Shown here: positions 38,214-46,739 of the stretch, one piece after another
Layout of the letters: every line of letters starts with the position of its first letter
How positions within the stretch are numbered: the first letter of the stretch is position 1
DNA from: Actinomycetes bacterium
GTDB lineage: Bacteria > Actinomycetota > Acidimicrobiia > Acidimicrobiales > JAMCPL01
Reading direction: 5' to 3'
Assembly (NCBI GenBank): GCA_021841005.1
Contig: JAKBVZ010000021.1
Span: forward strand, 28,534-92,533
DNA length: 64,000 bases
Made by a program: the position numbers and the translations under genes
The notes under the pieces: model-generated
The model's database searches: none
What the model was told of the DNA's origin: nothing
The model's input: only the letters and a program-made list of their open reading frames with translations

Positions 38214-39050
38214 TCATCTCGATCTTCTCTTGATCCTGCGCCTGCGCACGATCAACCGGTCAGAGTCCTTACCGCGCTGCCTGGTCCTGCCTTCGGGCTG
38301 CCCCCACGGTGATACCGGATGCCGACCCCCAGACGACTTACCCTCCCCTCCACCCAGAGGATGATCGACAGGATTCATCGCAACCCCCCTTGTCTGGGGC
38401 CTGACGCCTTTCCACCGATTCCTGCCGGCCTTTCCGATAGAAATAAGCCCTTGCTCCACATTCCCGACTTCCCCCACGGTTGCCTTGCAGTCTATCAGCA
38501 CCCTCCTCATTTCGGTGGAAGGCAACCTCAAGGTAGCGTAAGCTCCCTCCTTAGCAACAAGCTGGATGGCCGCACCAGCTCCTCTGGCCATCTTTCCACC
38601 GCCCCCGGGACGGAGTTCCACATTATGCACGACAGTACCTACCGGGATATACCTGAGCGGCAGGGCGTTGCCCGGACGTATCTCCGCGTGCTGCCCGCTC
38701 ATGAGCATATCACCTACTCCCAAGTCAACAGGTGCTAATATATAGCGCTTCTCCCCGTCAAGGTAGTGAAGCAGTGCAATCCGGGCGTTACGGTAGGGAT
38801 CGTATTCTATGGCGGCCACCTTGGCGGGAACACCATCCTTGTTACGATAGAAATCGACGGCACGGTACCGGCGCTTGTGTCCACCGCCGCGATGGCGCGA
38901 AGTCTTGCGACCGTAGGAGTTCCGCCCACCTGTCGAGTGACTTTTCACCAGTAACGACCTCTCAGGTGAGGAGCGAGTTATCTCGGAAAAGTCGGACGAA
39001 CTCTGAAATCTCCTGCCAGGGCTGGTGGGTTGACGTCTTCTAATGGCCAT
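38214..39050 (-). CDS. rplB: ribosomal protein L2
   Basis: A 278-residue protein essential for the peptidyl transferase centre. [40 protein letters not shown], the [18 protein letters not shown] segment and [20 protein letters not shown] with the conserved histidine are seen. Confidence 0.98.
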   Translation of the reverse strand: MAIRRRQPTSPGRRFQSSSDFSEITRSSPERSLLVKSHSTGGRNSYGRKTSRHRGGGHKRRYRAVDFYRNKDGVPAKVAAIEYDPYRNARIALLHYLDGEKRYILAPVDLGVGDMLMSGQHAEIRPGNALPLRYIPVGTVVHNVELRPGGGGKMARGAGAAIQLVAKEGAYATLRLPSTEMRRVLIDCKATVGEVGNVEQGLISIGKAGRNRWKGVRPQTRGVAMNPVDHPLGGGEGKSSGGRHPVSPWGQPEGRTRQRGKDSDRLIVRRRRIKRRSR

Positions 39051-39068
39051 TGTAGCTACCTTCCTGCC

Positions 39069-39362
39069 TCAACTCTTCTGAAAAAGATCTATACGGTCAT
39101 CACCGGAAAGCGTCACTATGGCTCTCTTGCGATCCGGCCTCTTGCCTGCTACGTTGTTACGGCGATTGATCCGCTTCTTCCCCTTGCGGTTCAATGTGTT
39201 GACCCGAGACACTTTCACGCTGAACATCTGCTCGACCGACTTACGCACTTCCAGCTTCGTGGCATCCGGCGCGATGACAAATACATACGTACCATGCTCG
39301 GACAGTGCATATGACTTCTCGGAAACCACCGGAGCGATCAACACCTGGGATGCGTCTCTCAT
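39069..39362 (-). CDS. rplW: ribosomal protein L23
   Basis: A 97-residue protein at the tunnel exit, a docking site for trigger factor and SRP. VLIAPVVSEKSYALSEHGTY, VEQMFSVKVSRVNTLNRKGK and KRAIVTLSGDDRIDLF are typical. Its ATG overlaps the rplD stop. Confidence 0.97.
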   Translation of the reverse strand: MRDASQVLIAPVVSEKSYALSEHGTYVFVIAPDATKLEVRKSVEQMFSVKVSRVNTLNRKGKKRINRRNNVAGKRPDRKRAIVTLSGDDRIDLFQKS

Positions 39363-40252
39363 GATTCCTCCACTTCCTCACCTGCGCTGGCCTCATCATG
39401 ACCACTGTCGCCCGCTCGGGCCTCATAGCTGTCGCTGTCGCTCCCATTGTCACCGTCATTGTCACCGTCATTGTCACCGTCATTGTCACCGTCATTGTCA
39501 GCAGCAGAATCTTCTCCCGTGCCCCCGTCGCCGGTCATTCCTGCATCCTCACCGCCACTTGGCGTCGGCATCTCGGCTCCAGTGAACTCAGATATACCTG
39601 TAAGCCGGCTCATGGAAGCGTCGTCAAACACCAGCCAGTCGCTGCACAGCACGTCATAGGCGTTCAGCTCACCTACCTGCACGATTTGCACCCTTGGAAT
39701 GTTGCGCAAGGACATCTCTGCTATGTCACTGTACGATGAAGCAAGCACGACCAGCAACCTGCCATCCAACTCAAGCGTTGCAAGAGCCTTGCCGGCATCC
39801 TTCGTACTGGGAACGTCGAAACTCCATTCATCAATCCAGGCAACCCTGCCTTCAGCAGCCCGATCGGACATAGCCGAATACAGGGCAAGCTTCACCATCT
39901 TCTTCGGTGTATGCTGCCGGTAGGATCTCGGCTTCGGTCCATGGGCCACTCCACCGCCTACGAATTGACTGGCTCTGATAGAGCCCTGCCTGGCACGACC
40001 CGTACCTTTTTGCCTGAACGGCTTCGCACCACCACCGCGTACCTCACGCTGGCGCAATGTGGAATGAGTGCCCTTCCTGGCAGCAGCCAGCTGAGCCACC
40101 ACCACTTGGTGCATCACCGGAACATTGGGCTCCAGGCCGAACATCCCAGGCGGGAGTGCGACCTCTGACAGGACCTCACCTTTCAGGTTGCGCCTAGCCA
40201 CCGTGTACGTCCGCAGTTCCGGTGCCTTCCGGTAAGTCGTCGATCCGCTCAT
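39359..40252 (-). CDS. rplD: ribosomal protein L4 with Asn-Asp-Gly-rich acidic tail
   Basis: A 297-residue protein; L4 is usually 200-220. The fold includes HQVVVAQLAAARKGTHSTLR, REVRGGGAKPFRQKGTGRAR, QGSIRASQFVGGGVAHGPKP and RNIPRVQIVQVGELNAYDVL. About 70 extra residues follow, with four to five DNDG repeats and an acidic end. The ATG is inside a duplicated copy of the rplC end, and an ancestral rplC-rplD ATGA overlap can be read there. Confidence 0.95.
   Translation of the reverse strand: MSGSTTYRKAPELRTYTVARRNLKGEVLSEVALPPGMFGLEPNVPVMHQVVVAQLAAARKGTHSTLRQREVRGGGAKPFRQKGTGRARQGSIRASQFVGGGVAHGPKPRSYRQHTPKKMVKLALYSAMSDRAAEGRVAWIDEWSFDVPSTKDAGKALATLELDGRLLVVLASSYSDIAEMSLRNIPRVQIVQVGELNAYDVLCSDWLVFDDASMSRLTGISEFTGAEMPTPSGGEDAGMTGDGGTGEDSAADNDGDNDGDNDGDNDGDNGSDSDSYEARAGDSGHDEASAGEEVEES
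39445..39500 (-). repeat. 12-bp tandem repeat in rplD
   Basis: Four exact cattgtcaccgt units plus a partial fifth (plus-strand reading) encode Asp-Asn-Asp-Gly in the acidic L4 tail. Confidence 0.9.
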
Positions 40253-40345
40253 CCCCGTGAAGTCCTTTCTGTAGATACATCCAATCCGCTGCGGCCACTA
40301 TGCCGCAGCCCGTGCACAGTCATCCCCGTGAAGCGCCTTTCTGTA
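40249..40345 (-). repeat. DR-flanked hairpin element 5 (rplC-rplD spacer)
   Basis: Direct repeats of 25-26 bases (40249-40273 and 40320-40345, differing at the centre) flank a 46-base core with CTGCGGC-CACTAT-GCCGCAG (40289-40308). Both repeats carry CGGGGATGA in transcription sense: in one the TGA ends rplC, in the other the ATG starts rplD. Confidence 0.9.
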
Positions 40346-41006
40346 TAACTGCACCGGTGGAAGCAAGTACCGGCGTCTTGACAGTTGACCTTATCACCAC
40401 AACGCCGCCCCTAGGACCGGGAACGGCTCCTTTTACAAGGACGACCTGGCGCTCGGGATCAGCGGCAATGACCTCTAGGTTGAGCGTGGTGACCTGCTTC
40501 CCGCCCATCCGTCCTGCCATTCTCACTCCCTTGAACACCCTGGCAGGTGTTGCGCAAGCCCCTATAGAGCCAGGCGCTCTGTGCATCCTGTGGTTGCCAT
40601 GAGACGCACCCTGTCCTTTGAAATTGTGCCTCTTCATGCCACCGGCAAAACCTTTTCCCTTGGAGGTTGAAGTGACATCCACGCGCATGCCGCTCTCCAG
40701 TAGGGATGCATCCATCTCCTGGCCCGGTTCGAACCCATTTACATCGTCTATCCTCAGCTCCACCAGACGCCTTCCCGGCTCCACGCCAGCTACACGAAAA
40801 TGCCCTGACTCCGGCTGGTTCACCAAATTCTTCCTGCGGAAACCCCATGTCACCTGCAACGCAGAGTAGCCTTCCCGTTCCGGTCTCTTGACCTGCACGA
40901 TACGCACAGGCGCGACCTTAAGAACCGTCACCGGGATCACCAGGTTCCTGTCATCAAACACCTGGGTCATTCCCAATTTCTCTCCAACGATCGCCTTACT
41001 GGCCAT
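40320..41006 (-). CDS. rplC: ribosomal protein L3
   Basis: A 228-residue early assembly protein. IVGEKLGMTQVFDDRNLVIP, GKGFAGGMKRHNFKGQGASH, NHRMHRAPGSIGACATPARV and KGVRMAGRMGGKQVTTLNLE are diagnostic. ggagagttggag precedes ATG 41006. Confidence 0.98.
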   Translation of the reverse strand: MASKAIVGEKLGMTQVFDDRNLVIPVTVLKVAPVRIVQVKRPEREGYSALQVTWGFRRKNLVNQPESGHFRVAGVEPGRRLVELRIDDVNGFEPGQEMDASLLESGMRVDVTSTSKGKGFAGGMKRHNFKGQGASHGNHRMHRAPGSIGACATPARVFKGVRMAGRMGGKQVTTLNLEVIAADPERQVVLVKGAVPGPRGGVVVIRSTVKTPVLASTGAVIQKGASRG

Positions 41007-41390
41007 TTGACTCCAACTCTCCTGAACAACTGCCTGCCGTTACCGGCTACCGGCGCTCTACGCACTTTGTGCACGCACAGGGACGTGCAAACACCCATGC
41101 GTTACCACTACTTACTTGCTCTCCACAACGTATCCGCACTTGCCAAGCAACCTGCATCAGGTACAAGGCATATGACCCGCCCGGACAGCCCGGAGCACCT
41201 ACTTATATTACACGTTCTCGTGCTGGAGAAAACCACCGCGAACTACCACGGCCTTTCTCTCCGAAGATGTATTATCATACACGCTCCACGCCAGTAAGTC
41301 CAATCGCAGGCACCCACCGCCACCATCAAAGGTGATTCCCACTGCACCGCGCATGGACGGCATCCAATGGATGAGCCCAACCCCGGACTC
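41007..41390. other. 384-base gap between rpsJ and rplC
   Basis: No gene was recognised here, although rpsJ and rplC are normally a few bases apart. The right part holds a promoter-like sequence reading toward rplC (separate entry), leaving an untranslated leader of about 260 bases. The leader is long enough for a structured control region such as ribosomal-protein autoregulation, but no known riboswitch or leader fold was identified by eye. Confidence 0.5.
41274..41303 (-). promoter_or_regulatory. candidate promoter for rplC and downstream genes
   Basis: Read leftward, TTGGAC (41303-41298) and TATGAT (41279-41274) are 18 bases apart. It lies within the unusually long rpsJ-rplC gap, so transcription of the S10 cluster may restart after rpsJ. 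Confidence 0.5.
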
Positions 41391-41705
41391 TTACTGGATC
41401 TTTATCTCTGCATCCACTCCTGCGGAGATGTCCAATCTCTGCAATGCGTCCACCGTCTTCGGGGTTGACTCTATGATGTCGATGAGACGCTTGTGCACCC
41501 TCATCTCAAAATGCTCGCGGCTGTCCTTATACTTGTGGGGAGCCCTGATCACCGTAAAACGATGCTTCTCTGTAGGCAACGGCACCGGACCACGCACTTT
41601 GGCCTGAGTCCTTAAAATGGTCTGAACTATCTTCTGGGTCTCCCTGTCCAACATCTCATGATCGTAAGCCTTGAGGCGGATCCTGATCTTCTGGCCGTCG
41701 CTCAC
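41391..41705 (-). CDS. rpsJ: ribosomal protein S10 (GTG start, coupled to a leader peptide)
   Basis: A 104-residue protein that also serves transcription antitermination as Nus[41 protein letters not shown] and [15 protein letters not shown] are diagnostic. The start is GTG 41705 with no Shine-Dalgarno of its own; its first bases overlap the TGA of a 30-codon frame that has one. Confidence 0.97.
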   Translation of the reverse strand: MSDGQKIRIRLKAYDHEMLDRETQKIVQTILRTQAKVRGPVPLPTEKHRFTVIRAPHKYKDSREHFEMRVHKRLIDIIESTPKTVDALQRLDISAGVDAEIKIQ

Positions 41706-41794
41706 TTGGACGCTCGCTGCATTATCAATGGGACTACAGCCAACAATGGGTAACGCCAGACGGTATGCGCCATAAGACTATCCATCACCTGCAT
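41702..41794 (-). CDS. 30-residue leader peptide overlapping rpsJ
   Basis: A short frame begins at ATG 41794, six bases after AAGGAGGG (41808-41801), the strongest Shine-Dalgarno in this region. It encodes [20 protein letters not shown] then [10 protein letters not shown]. Its TGA overlaps the rpsJ GTG (GTGA). Translational coupling is the simplest reading. The mildly hydrophobic middle could matter for nascent-chain pausing, but that is speculation. Confidence 0.6.
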   Translation of the reverse strand: MQVMDSLMAHTVWRYPLLAVVPLIMQRASK

Positions 41795-41842
41795 CGATAT
41801 CCCTCCTTACCATCATCCAGCGCTCTCACCGTCAGCAACAGC

Positions 41843-43030
41843 CTACTTGATGATCTTGGTGACCCGGCCAGCACCGACCGTCCTGCCACCTTCCCTGATT
41901 GCAAAGCGCAATCCCTCGTCCATGGCAATCGGCTTCTGGAGCTCGACCGTCATGGTGGTGTTATCTCCGGGCATGATCATCTCGGTACCTTCGGGCAATT
42001 CAATTGTACCGGTCACGTCAGTGGTACGGAAATAGAACTGCGGGCGGTAATTGGTGAAGAACGGCTTGTGCCTCCCACCCTCCTCCTTGGTCAGTACGTA
42101 GACATTTGCCTCGAAATTGGTATGAGGGGTAATAGTGCCTGGCTTGGCAAGAACCTGCCCTCTCTCCACCTCCTCCTTCTTCGTACCTCTCAGGAGAACG
42201 CCTATGTTGTCACCGGCACGCCCTTCATCGAGCAACTTGCGGAACATCTCCACTCCGGTCGCTACCGTCTTCTGGGTCGCCCGCAATCCCACAATCTCGA
42301 CCTCTTCGCCCACTTTCAACATGCCCTGCTCAACCTTGCCGGTCACTACGGTTCCACGACCGGTGATAGACATAACATCCTCGATGGGCATCAGGAAAGG
42401 CTTGTCAATGGGACGATCAGGCTCGGGTATATAAGCATCGACCGCCTCCATCAGCTCCAGTATGCCCTTCTTGGCCTCCTCGTCCCCTTCGAGAGCCTTG
42501 AGGGCGCTCACCTTCACGACAGGAGCATCATCGCCTGGGAACTCGTAGCTGTTCAACAGCTCCCTGATCTCCAGCTCCACCAGATCGAGCAACTCGGGAT
42601 CGTCCATCATATCCACTTTGTTCAGCGCAACGACTATGTACGGAACACCTACCTGGCGAGCAAGTAGGACGTGCTCTCTCGTCTGAGGCATGGGACCATC
42701 AGGTGCAGAAACCACCAGGATGGCTCCGTCAACCTGCGCCGCACCGGTAATCATGTTCTTGATGTAGTCGGCATGGCCGGGCATGTCCACGTGCGCGTAG
42801 TGCCGGTTTGCCGTCACGTACTCCACGTGAGCGATCTGAATGGTAATACCACGAGCCTTCTCCTCAGGAGCCTTGTCGATGTCCTCGAATGGGGTGAACG
42901 CCACATCTGGATTCTGCTCGGACAGCACCTTCGTAATGGCGGCAGTCAATGTTGTCTTGCCATGGTCTATGTGACCCATGGTCCCTACGTTCAAGTGTGG
43001 CTTTGATCGTTCGAATTTCTTCTTTGCCAT
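41843..43030 (-). CDS. tuf: elongation factor Tu
   Basis: A 395-residue GTPase that delivers aminoacyl-tRNA. [39 protein letters not shown] and the third-domain [20 protein letters not shown]-like [16 protein letters not shown] are present. It follows fusA after a 330-base gap with its own promoter-like signal. Confidence 0.98.
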   Translation of the reverse strand: MAKKKFERSKPHLNVGTMGHIDHGKTTLTAAITKVLSEQNPDVAFTPFEDIDKAPEEKARGITIQIAHVEYVTANRHYAHVDMPGHADYIKNMITGAAQVDGAILVVSAPDGPMPQTREHVLLARQVGVPYIVVALNKVDMMDDPELLDLVELEIRELLNSYEFPGDDAPVVKVSALKALEGDEEAKKGILELMEAVDAYIPEPDRPIDKPFLMPIEDVMSITGRGTVVTGKVEQGMLKVGEEVEIVGLRATQKTVATGVEMFRKLLDEGRAGDNIGVLLRGTKKEEVERGQVLAKPGTITPHTNFEANVYVLTKEEGGRHKPFFTNYRPQFYFRTTDVTGTIELPEGTEMIMPGDNTTMTVELQKPIAMDEGLRFAIREGGRTVGAGRVTKIIK

Positions 43031-43360
43031 ATTTTTCGATTCAGCTCCTCTTCATTCTGGATAGTCCCAGCTTCGACTTGCAACTACCCATTTTCCTTCC
43101 TTCATCTACGACCGGTTGAACCGTCCGATCGCTCCTACCTACGACCATTCATGCAGTCGTTGCCCGCCCAGACAATGAGCAGAGACATCATAACACTTTA
43201 CCAGCCATGGCAACTCCACTCCAATCGCATTTCCAGCCAATCGCATTGTGGCCGGCTGCTCGCCGGTACGACCGTGCCGGCATCCGCTCCGCTGTGGGCA
43301 CAATACTACCATGAGCACTGCACCGACATGAGCACTGCACCAATACCGCCGGAAGAACTT
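43031..43360. other. 330-base fusA-tuf spacer with short direct repeats
   Basis: No gene is seen. Read leftward, ggtgcagtgctcatg occurs twice in tandem near 43315-43350 and aatgcgattgg occurs twice near 43225-43250. A promoter-like pair sits further on, and a long leader of about 150 bases precedes tuf with aagaggagc before the ATG. Confidence 0.5.
43187..43213 (-). promoter_or_regulatory. candidate tuf promoter
   Basis: Read leftward, TTGCCA (43213-43208) and TATGAT (43192-43187) are 15 bases apart. The -10 is good and the spacer is short. Its position in the fusA-tuf gap fits the separate tuf promoter found in many bacteria. Confidence 0.4.
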
Positions 43361-45454
43361 CTACTCACCGTTTGCCCTGGCCATGATCTCCTTCGAAATC
43401 GAATCAGGCACCTCGTTGTAAGCACTGAATTGCATAGTATAGCTCGCCCGCCCCTGCGTCCGCGAACGCAGATCGGTGGCATAACCGAACATGCTGGCCA
43501 GAGGAACCTGCGCCCTCACCACCTGGCTGGATCCCCTCTGGTCCATGCCCTCCACCCTACCCCTGCGTGACGACAGATCTCCGAGCACGTCTCCGAGATT
43601 CTCTTCAGGGGTGACGACCTCCACTTCCATAATAGGTTCGAGCAGGACAGGATCAGCCTTCCTCACGGCTGCCTTGAATGCCATTGATCCAGCTATCTTG
43701 AAAGCCAGCTCGGATGAGTCAACTTCGTGGTAAGATCCGTCCACCAGGATCACTCTCATATCCACCATAGGATACCCAGCCAGAACCCCGCTGGTAAGCG
43801 CATCCTGTATGCCTGCGTCGACGGCAGGAATGTACTCCTTCGGTATGGTCCCTCCGGTGATCTTGTCGACAAACTGGTACCCGCCTGCCGGGCCGGTAGG
43901 TTCGAGATCGATCTCCACATGCCCGTACTGGCCGCGACCTCCGGTCTGGCGCACGTACCTGCCCTCGACACCAGATACGGACTTGCGTATGGTCTCTCTG
44001 TAGGCAACCTGTGGCTTGCCCACATTGGCGTCCACATTGAACTCTCTCAACATGCGGTCCACCAGAACCTCCAGATGCAGCTCTCCCATACCCGAGATGA
44101 CCGTCTGGCCAGTTTCCTCATCACTGTGAACCCTGAACGTTGGGTCTTCTTCAGAGAGGGCGCCTAATGCTTTGGACAGCTTGTCCTGATCGGCTTTGGT
44201 TTTCGGCTCCACGGCCACATGCATGACCGGTTCAGGAAACTCCAGAGATTCCAGGATGATCGGTTTCGCCGGATCGCAGAGCGTATCCCCAGTGGTGGTG
44301 TTGCGCAACCCCACTACGGCAACGATATCACCCGAAAACGCCGCATCCTTGTCCTCCCTGTGGTTGGCATGCATCTGGAGAATACGTCCGATGCGCTCCT
44401 TCTTGCCTTTGGTCGAGTTGGTCACTGTAGCCCCTTTGACAAGCGTCCCTGAATACACGCGCAGGTAAGTGAGCTTCCCCACGTAAGGATCGCTCATGAT
44501 CTTGAAAGCAAGCGCCGAGAAGGGCTCCTGGTCATCAGCACCTCTTACCAGCTCCTCTCCCTTGGTGGAAGTCCCTTGCGCACCCAACACATCGAGAGGG
44601 CTCGGCAGGTAGTCGACTATGGCATCAAGAAGCGGCTGGACCGCCTTGTTGTGAAAAGCCGAACCGCACAGTACCGGCACCACCTTGCCCTCTATGGTGC
44701 CATGCCTGATGGCCCTGCGCAGATCGTTTGCCGTTATCTCCTCCTCACCGACGTACTTTTCCATGATGACATCATCGAATTCGGACAAGACGTCCACGAG
44801 CTCATGGCGGGCAGCCTCAGCAGCGCTTGCCAAGTGCTCGGGCACCTGCTCAGTAACCCAGGTCTCACCCAGCCCGTCCTGCCATATCAGCGCCTTCATA
44901 TTGAGCACGTCAACCACGCCTACGAAGTCGGCTTCAGCGCCGATAGGAAGCTGTAGCACGGCGGGCACGGCCGAAAGACGATCCTTGATCATCGCCACGG
45001 TGCGCTCGAAGGATACACCTATCCTGTCCATCTTGTTGACATAGCACATGCGCGGTACGTTATACTTATCCGCTTGGCGCCATACCGTCTCCGTCTGGGG
45101 CTCCACTCCGGCAACGCCATCGAACACAGCAACCGCACCGTCCAATACCCTGAGGGATCTCTCCACCTCCACGGTGAAGTCGACATGGCCAGGAGTATCG
45201 ATTATATTGATCCAAGTATTGTTCCATTTGCAGGTGGTGGCAGCCGAAGTGATGGTGATACCTCGCTCCTGCTCCTGAACCATCCAATCCATGGTGGCGG
45301 CACCTTCGTGAACCTCGCCTATCTTGTAGTTCTTGCCGGTGTAATAGAGGATGCGCTCGGTAATGGTGGTCTTCCCCGCGTCAATATGAGCCATGATCCC
45401 GATATTGCGGGTTCTGGACAGGGGAAACTCTCTGATCGGAAGCGGGTCAGCCAT
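43361..45454 (-). CDS. fusA: elongation factor G
   Basis: A 697-residue translocase GTPase. [20 protein letters not shown], the switch [18 protein letters not shown], the NKMDRIG base-specificity loop and domain [22 protein letters not shown] are diagnostic. Confidence 0.98.
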   Translation of the reverse strand: MADPLPIREFPLSRTRNIGIMAHIDAGKTTITERILYYTGKNYKIGEVHEGAATMDWMVQEQERGITITSAATTCKWNNTWINIIDTPGHVDFTVEVERSLRVLDGAVAVFDGVAGVEPQTETVWRQADKYNVPRMCYVNKMDRIGVSFERTVAMIKDRLSAVPAVLQLPIGAEADFVGVVDVLNMKALIWQDGLGETWVTEQVPEHLASAAEAARHELVDVLSEFDDVIMEKYVGEEEITANDLRRAIRHGTIEGKVVPVLCGSAFHNKAVQPLLDAIVDYLPSPLDVLGAQGTSTKGEELVRGADDQEPFSALAFKIMSDPYVGKLTYLRVYSGTLVKGATVTNSTKGKKERIGRILQMHANHREDKDAAFSGDIVAVVGLRNTTTGDTLCDPAKPIILESLEFPEPVMHVAVEPKTKADQDKLSKALGALSEEDPTFRVHSDEETGQTVISGMGELHLEVLVDRMLREFNVDANVGKPQVAYRETIRKSVSGVEGRYVRQTGGRGQYGHVEIDLEPTGPAGGYQFVDKITGGTIPKEYIPAVDAGIQDALTSGVLAGYPMVDMRVILVDGSYHEVDSSELAFKIAGSMAFKAAVRKADPVLLEPIMEVEVVTPEENLGDVLGDLSSRRGRVEGMDQRGSSQVVRAQVPLASMFGYATDLRSRTQGRASYTMQFSAYNEVPDSISKEIMARANGE

Positions 45455-45571
45455 AGATCTCTCCCAGGGCGACCAGCGTCATCTGGGTCATCTGGACGGC
45501 TGGCACCGTGCAAGCAGTTGGTATCGTGCGTATCAGTGACATGCACATACTTGTCATACAGGAAAGCGAGC

Positions 45572-46042
45572 TCACCAGCGGTAATGAGCAAATGCTCTAT
45601 TGGATTCGGCCATTTTGTGCATATCCTCCCTACGCTTCACCGACGTGCCGGTGCCGTTGGAAGCGTCCAGTATCTCCCCTGCCAACTTGAGGACCATCGA
45701 CTTTTCTCGCCGGTTCCGAGCATAGCCGACGATCCATCTGATGGACAGAGTGGTGGCCCGCCGCGGCCGCACCTCGACCGGCACCTGGTAGGTGGCGCCC
45801 CCCACCCTGCGACTTCTCACTTCCAGCTCCGGTCGCGTATTCTCCACCGCCTTCTTCAGCACATTCAATGGCTCGGAGCCGGTCTTTTCCCTGATCTGAT
45901 CCATTGCCCCATATACAATGCTCTCGGCCAGCGTACGCTTACCGTTCAGTAGGATCTTGTTTACAACCTGCGTTACAAGTACCGACCGGTAAACAGGGTC
46001 CGGAGCAAGCTCCCTTCTCGGAGGTGGTCCCTTTCGTGGCAT
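45572..46042 (-). CDS. rpsG: ribosomal protein S7
   Basis: A 156-residue head-assembly protein. [40 protein letters not shown] and [20 protein letters not shown] followed by [15 protein letters not shown] are diagnostic. Confidence 0.98.
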   Translation of the reverse strand: MPRKGPPPRRELAPDPVYRSVLVTQVVNKILLNGKRTLAESIVYGAMDQIREKTGSEPLNVLKKAVENTRPELEVRSRRVGGATYQVPVEVRPRRATTLSIRWIVGYARNRREKSMVLKLAGEILDASNGTGTSVKRREDMHKMAESNRAFAHYRW

Positions 46043-46080
46043 TATCTGTATCTCCTGATCATGTTATTTCCCCCTACAAC

Positions 46081-46188
46081 CTAGTAGCATTTGCAAGCAT
46101 TGACTGGATGCACGGCCCGCGCGGCTTCTCCGCCATGCTCGATACGCTCGTTGACATCTTCAATATCTGAATTCAATACCTGCGCCAT
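46081..46188 (-). CDS. possible 35-residue ORF in rpsL-rpsG spacer
   Basis: A frame starting three bases after the rpsL stop encodes MAQVLNSDIEDVNERIEHGG then EAARAVHPVNACKCY. It is acidic and helix-like but has no Shine-Dalgarno. It could be read by ribosomes finishing rpsL. It may also be chance. Confidence 0.25.
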   Translation of the reverse strand: MAQVLNSDIEDVNERIEHGGEAARAVHPVNACKCY

Positions 46189-46190
46189 CA

Positions 46191-46565
46191 CTATTGCGAG
46201 TCTTTCTTCGCACCATAACGGCTCCTAGCCTGAGCGCGACTCCGAACTCCTGCGGCATCAAGCGCTCCACGGATGACCTTGTACCGCACACCCGGCAAAT
46301 CTTTTACCCTGCCTCCTCTGACCAGCACTATAGAGTGCTCCTGAAGATTATGCCCGATACCGGGGATATAAGCCGTTACCTCCACCCCGCTCGTGAGCCT
46401 CACCCTGGCTACCTTACGAAGTGCCGAGTTCGGCTTTTTCGGGGTGTGGGTGAATACACGCACGCAAACGCCCCTTCGCTGCGGCGCGCCCTTCAAGGCC
46501 GCCGTCTTGGCCTTAGCCTGTTTTGTCTGTCGCCCTTTACGGACAAGCTGTTCGATTGTCGGCAC
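46191..46565 (-). CDS. rpsL: ribosomal protein S12 (GTG start)
   Basis: A 124-residue decoding-centre protein and streptomycin target. [39 protein letters not shown] with the conserved TPKKPNSA, and [20 protein letters not shown] are present. The start is GTG 46565, seven bases after ggag. It is the first gene of the leftward str operon. Confidence 0.98.
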   Translation of the reverse strand: MPTIEQLVRKGRQTKQAKAKTAALKGAPQRRGVCVRVFTHTPKKPNSALRKVARVRLTSGVEVTAYIPGIGHNLQEHSIVLVRGGRVKDLPGVRYKVIRGALDAAGVRSRAQARSRYGAKKDSQ

Positions 46566-46668
46566 GCGTCAACTCCATCTGATCTGCGGATTACAAGATT
46601 ACAAATTGCTCGGTACCACTCGGGTACCCCGAAGCCTACCGTGGCATGCCTCGAGCAACGTGGTAAGT

Positions 46669-46697
46669 ATAGTACATCCTGGACGCTACGTGTGCAA
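46669..46697 (-). promoter_or_regulatory. candidate str-operon promoter
   Basis: Read leftward, TTGCAC (46697-46692) and TACTAT (46674-46669) are 17 bases apart; TATACT three bases further could replace the -10. It lies about 105 bases before rpsL. Confidence 0.4.
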
Positions 46698-46739
46698 GTA
46701 GGTATGCCACCACTGACGCTTGGCCACCAAGGCTACGTG

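Noticed and set aside
41765-42667. 300-residue frame opposite tuf
   Set aside because: It lies antisense to a highly conserved gene and shows no family features.
45319-45591. 90-residue frame across the rpsG-fusA junction
   Set aside because: It overlaps both conserved genes on the same strand in another frame and is not protein-like.
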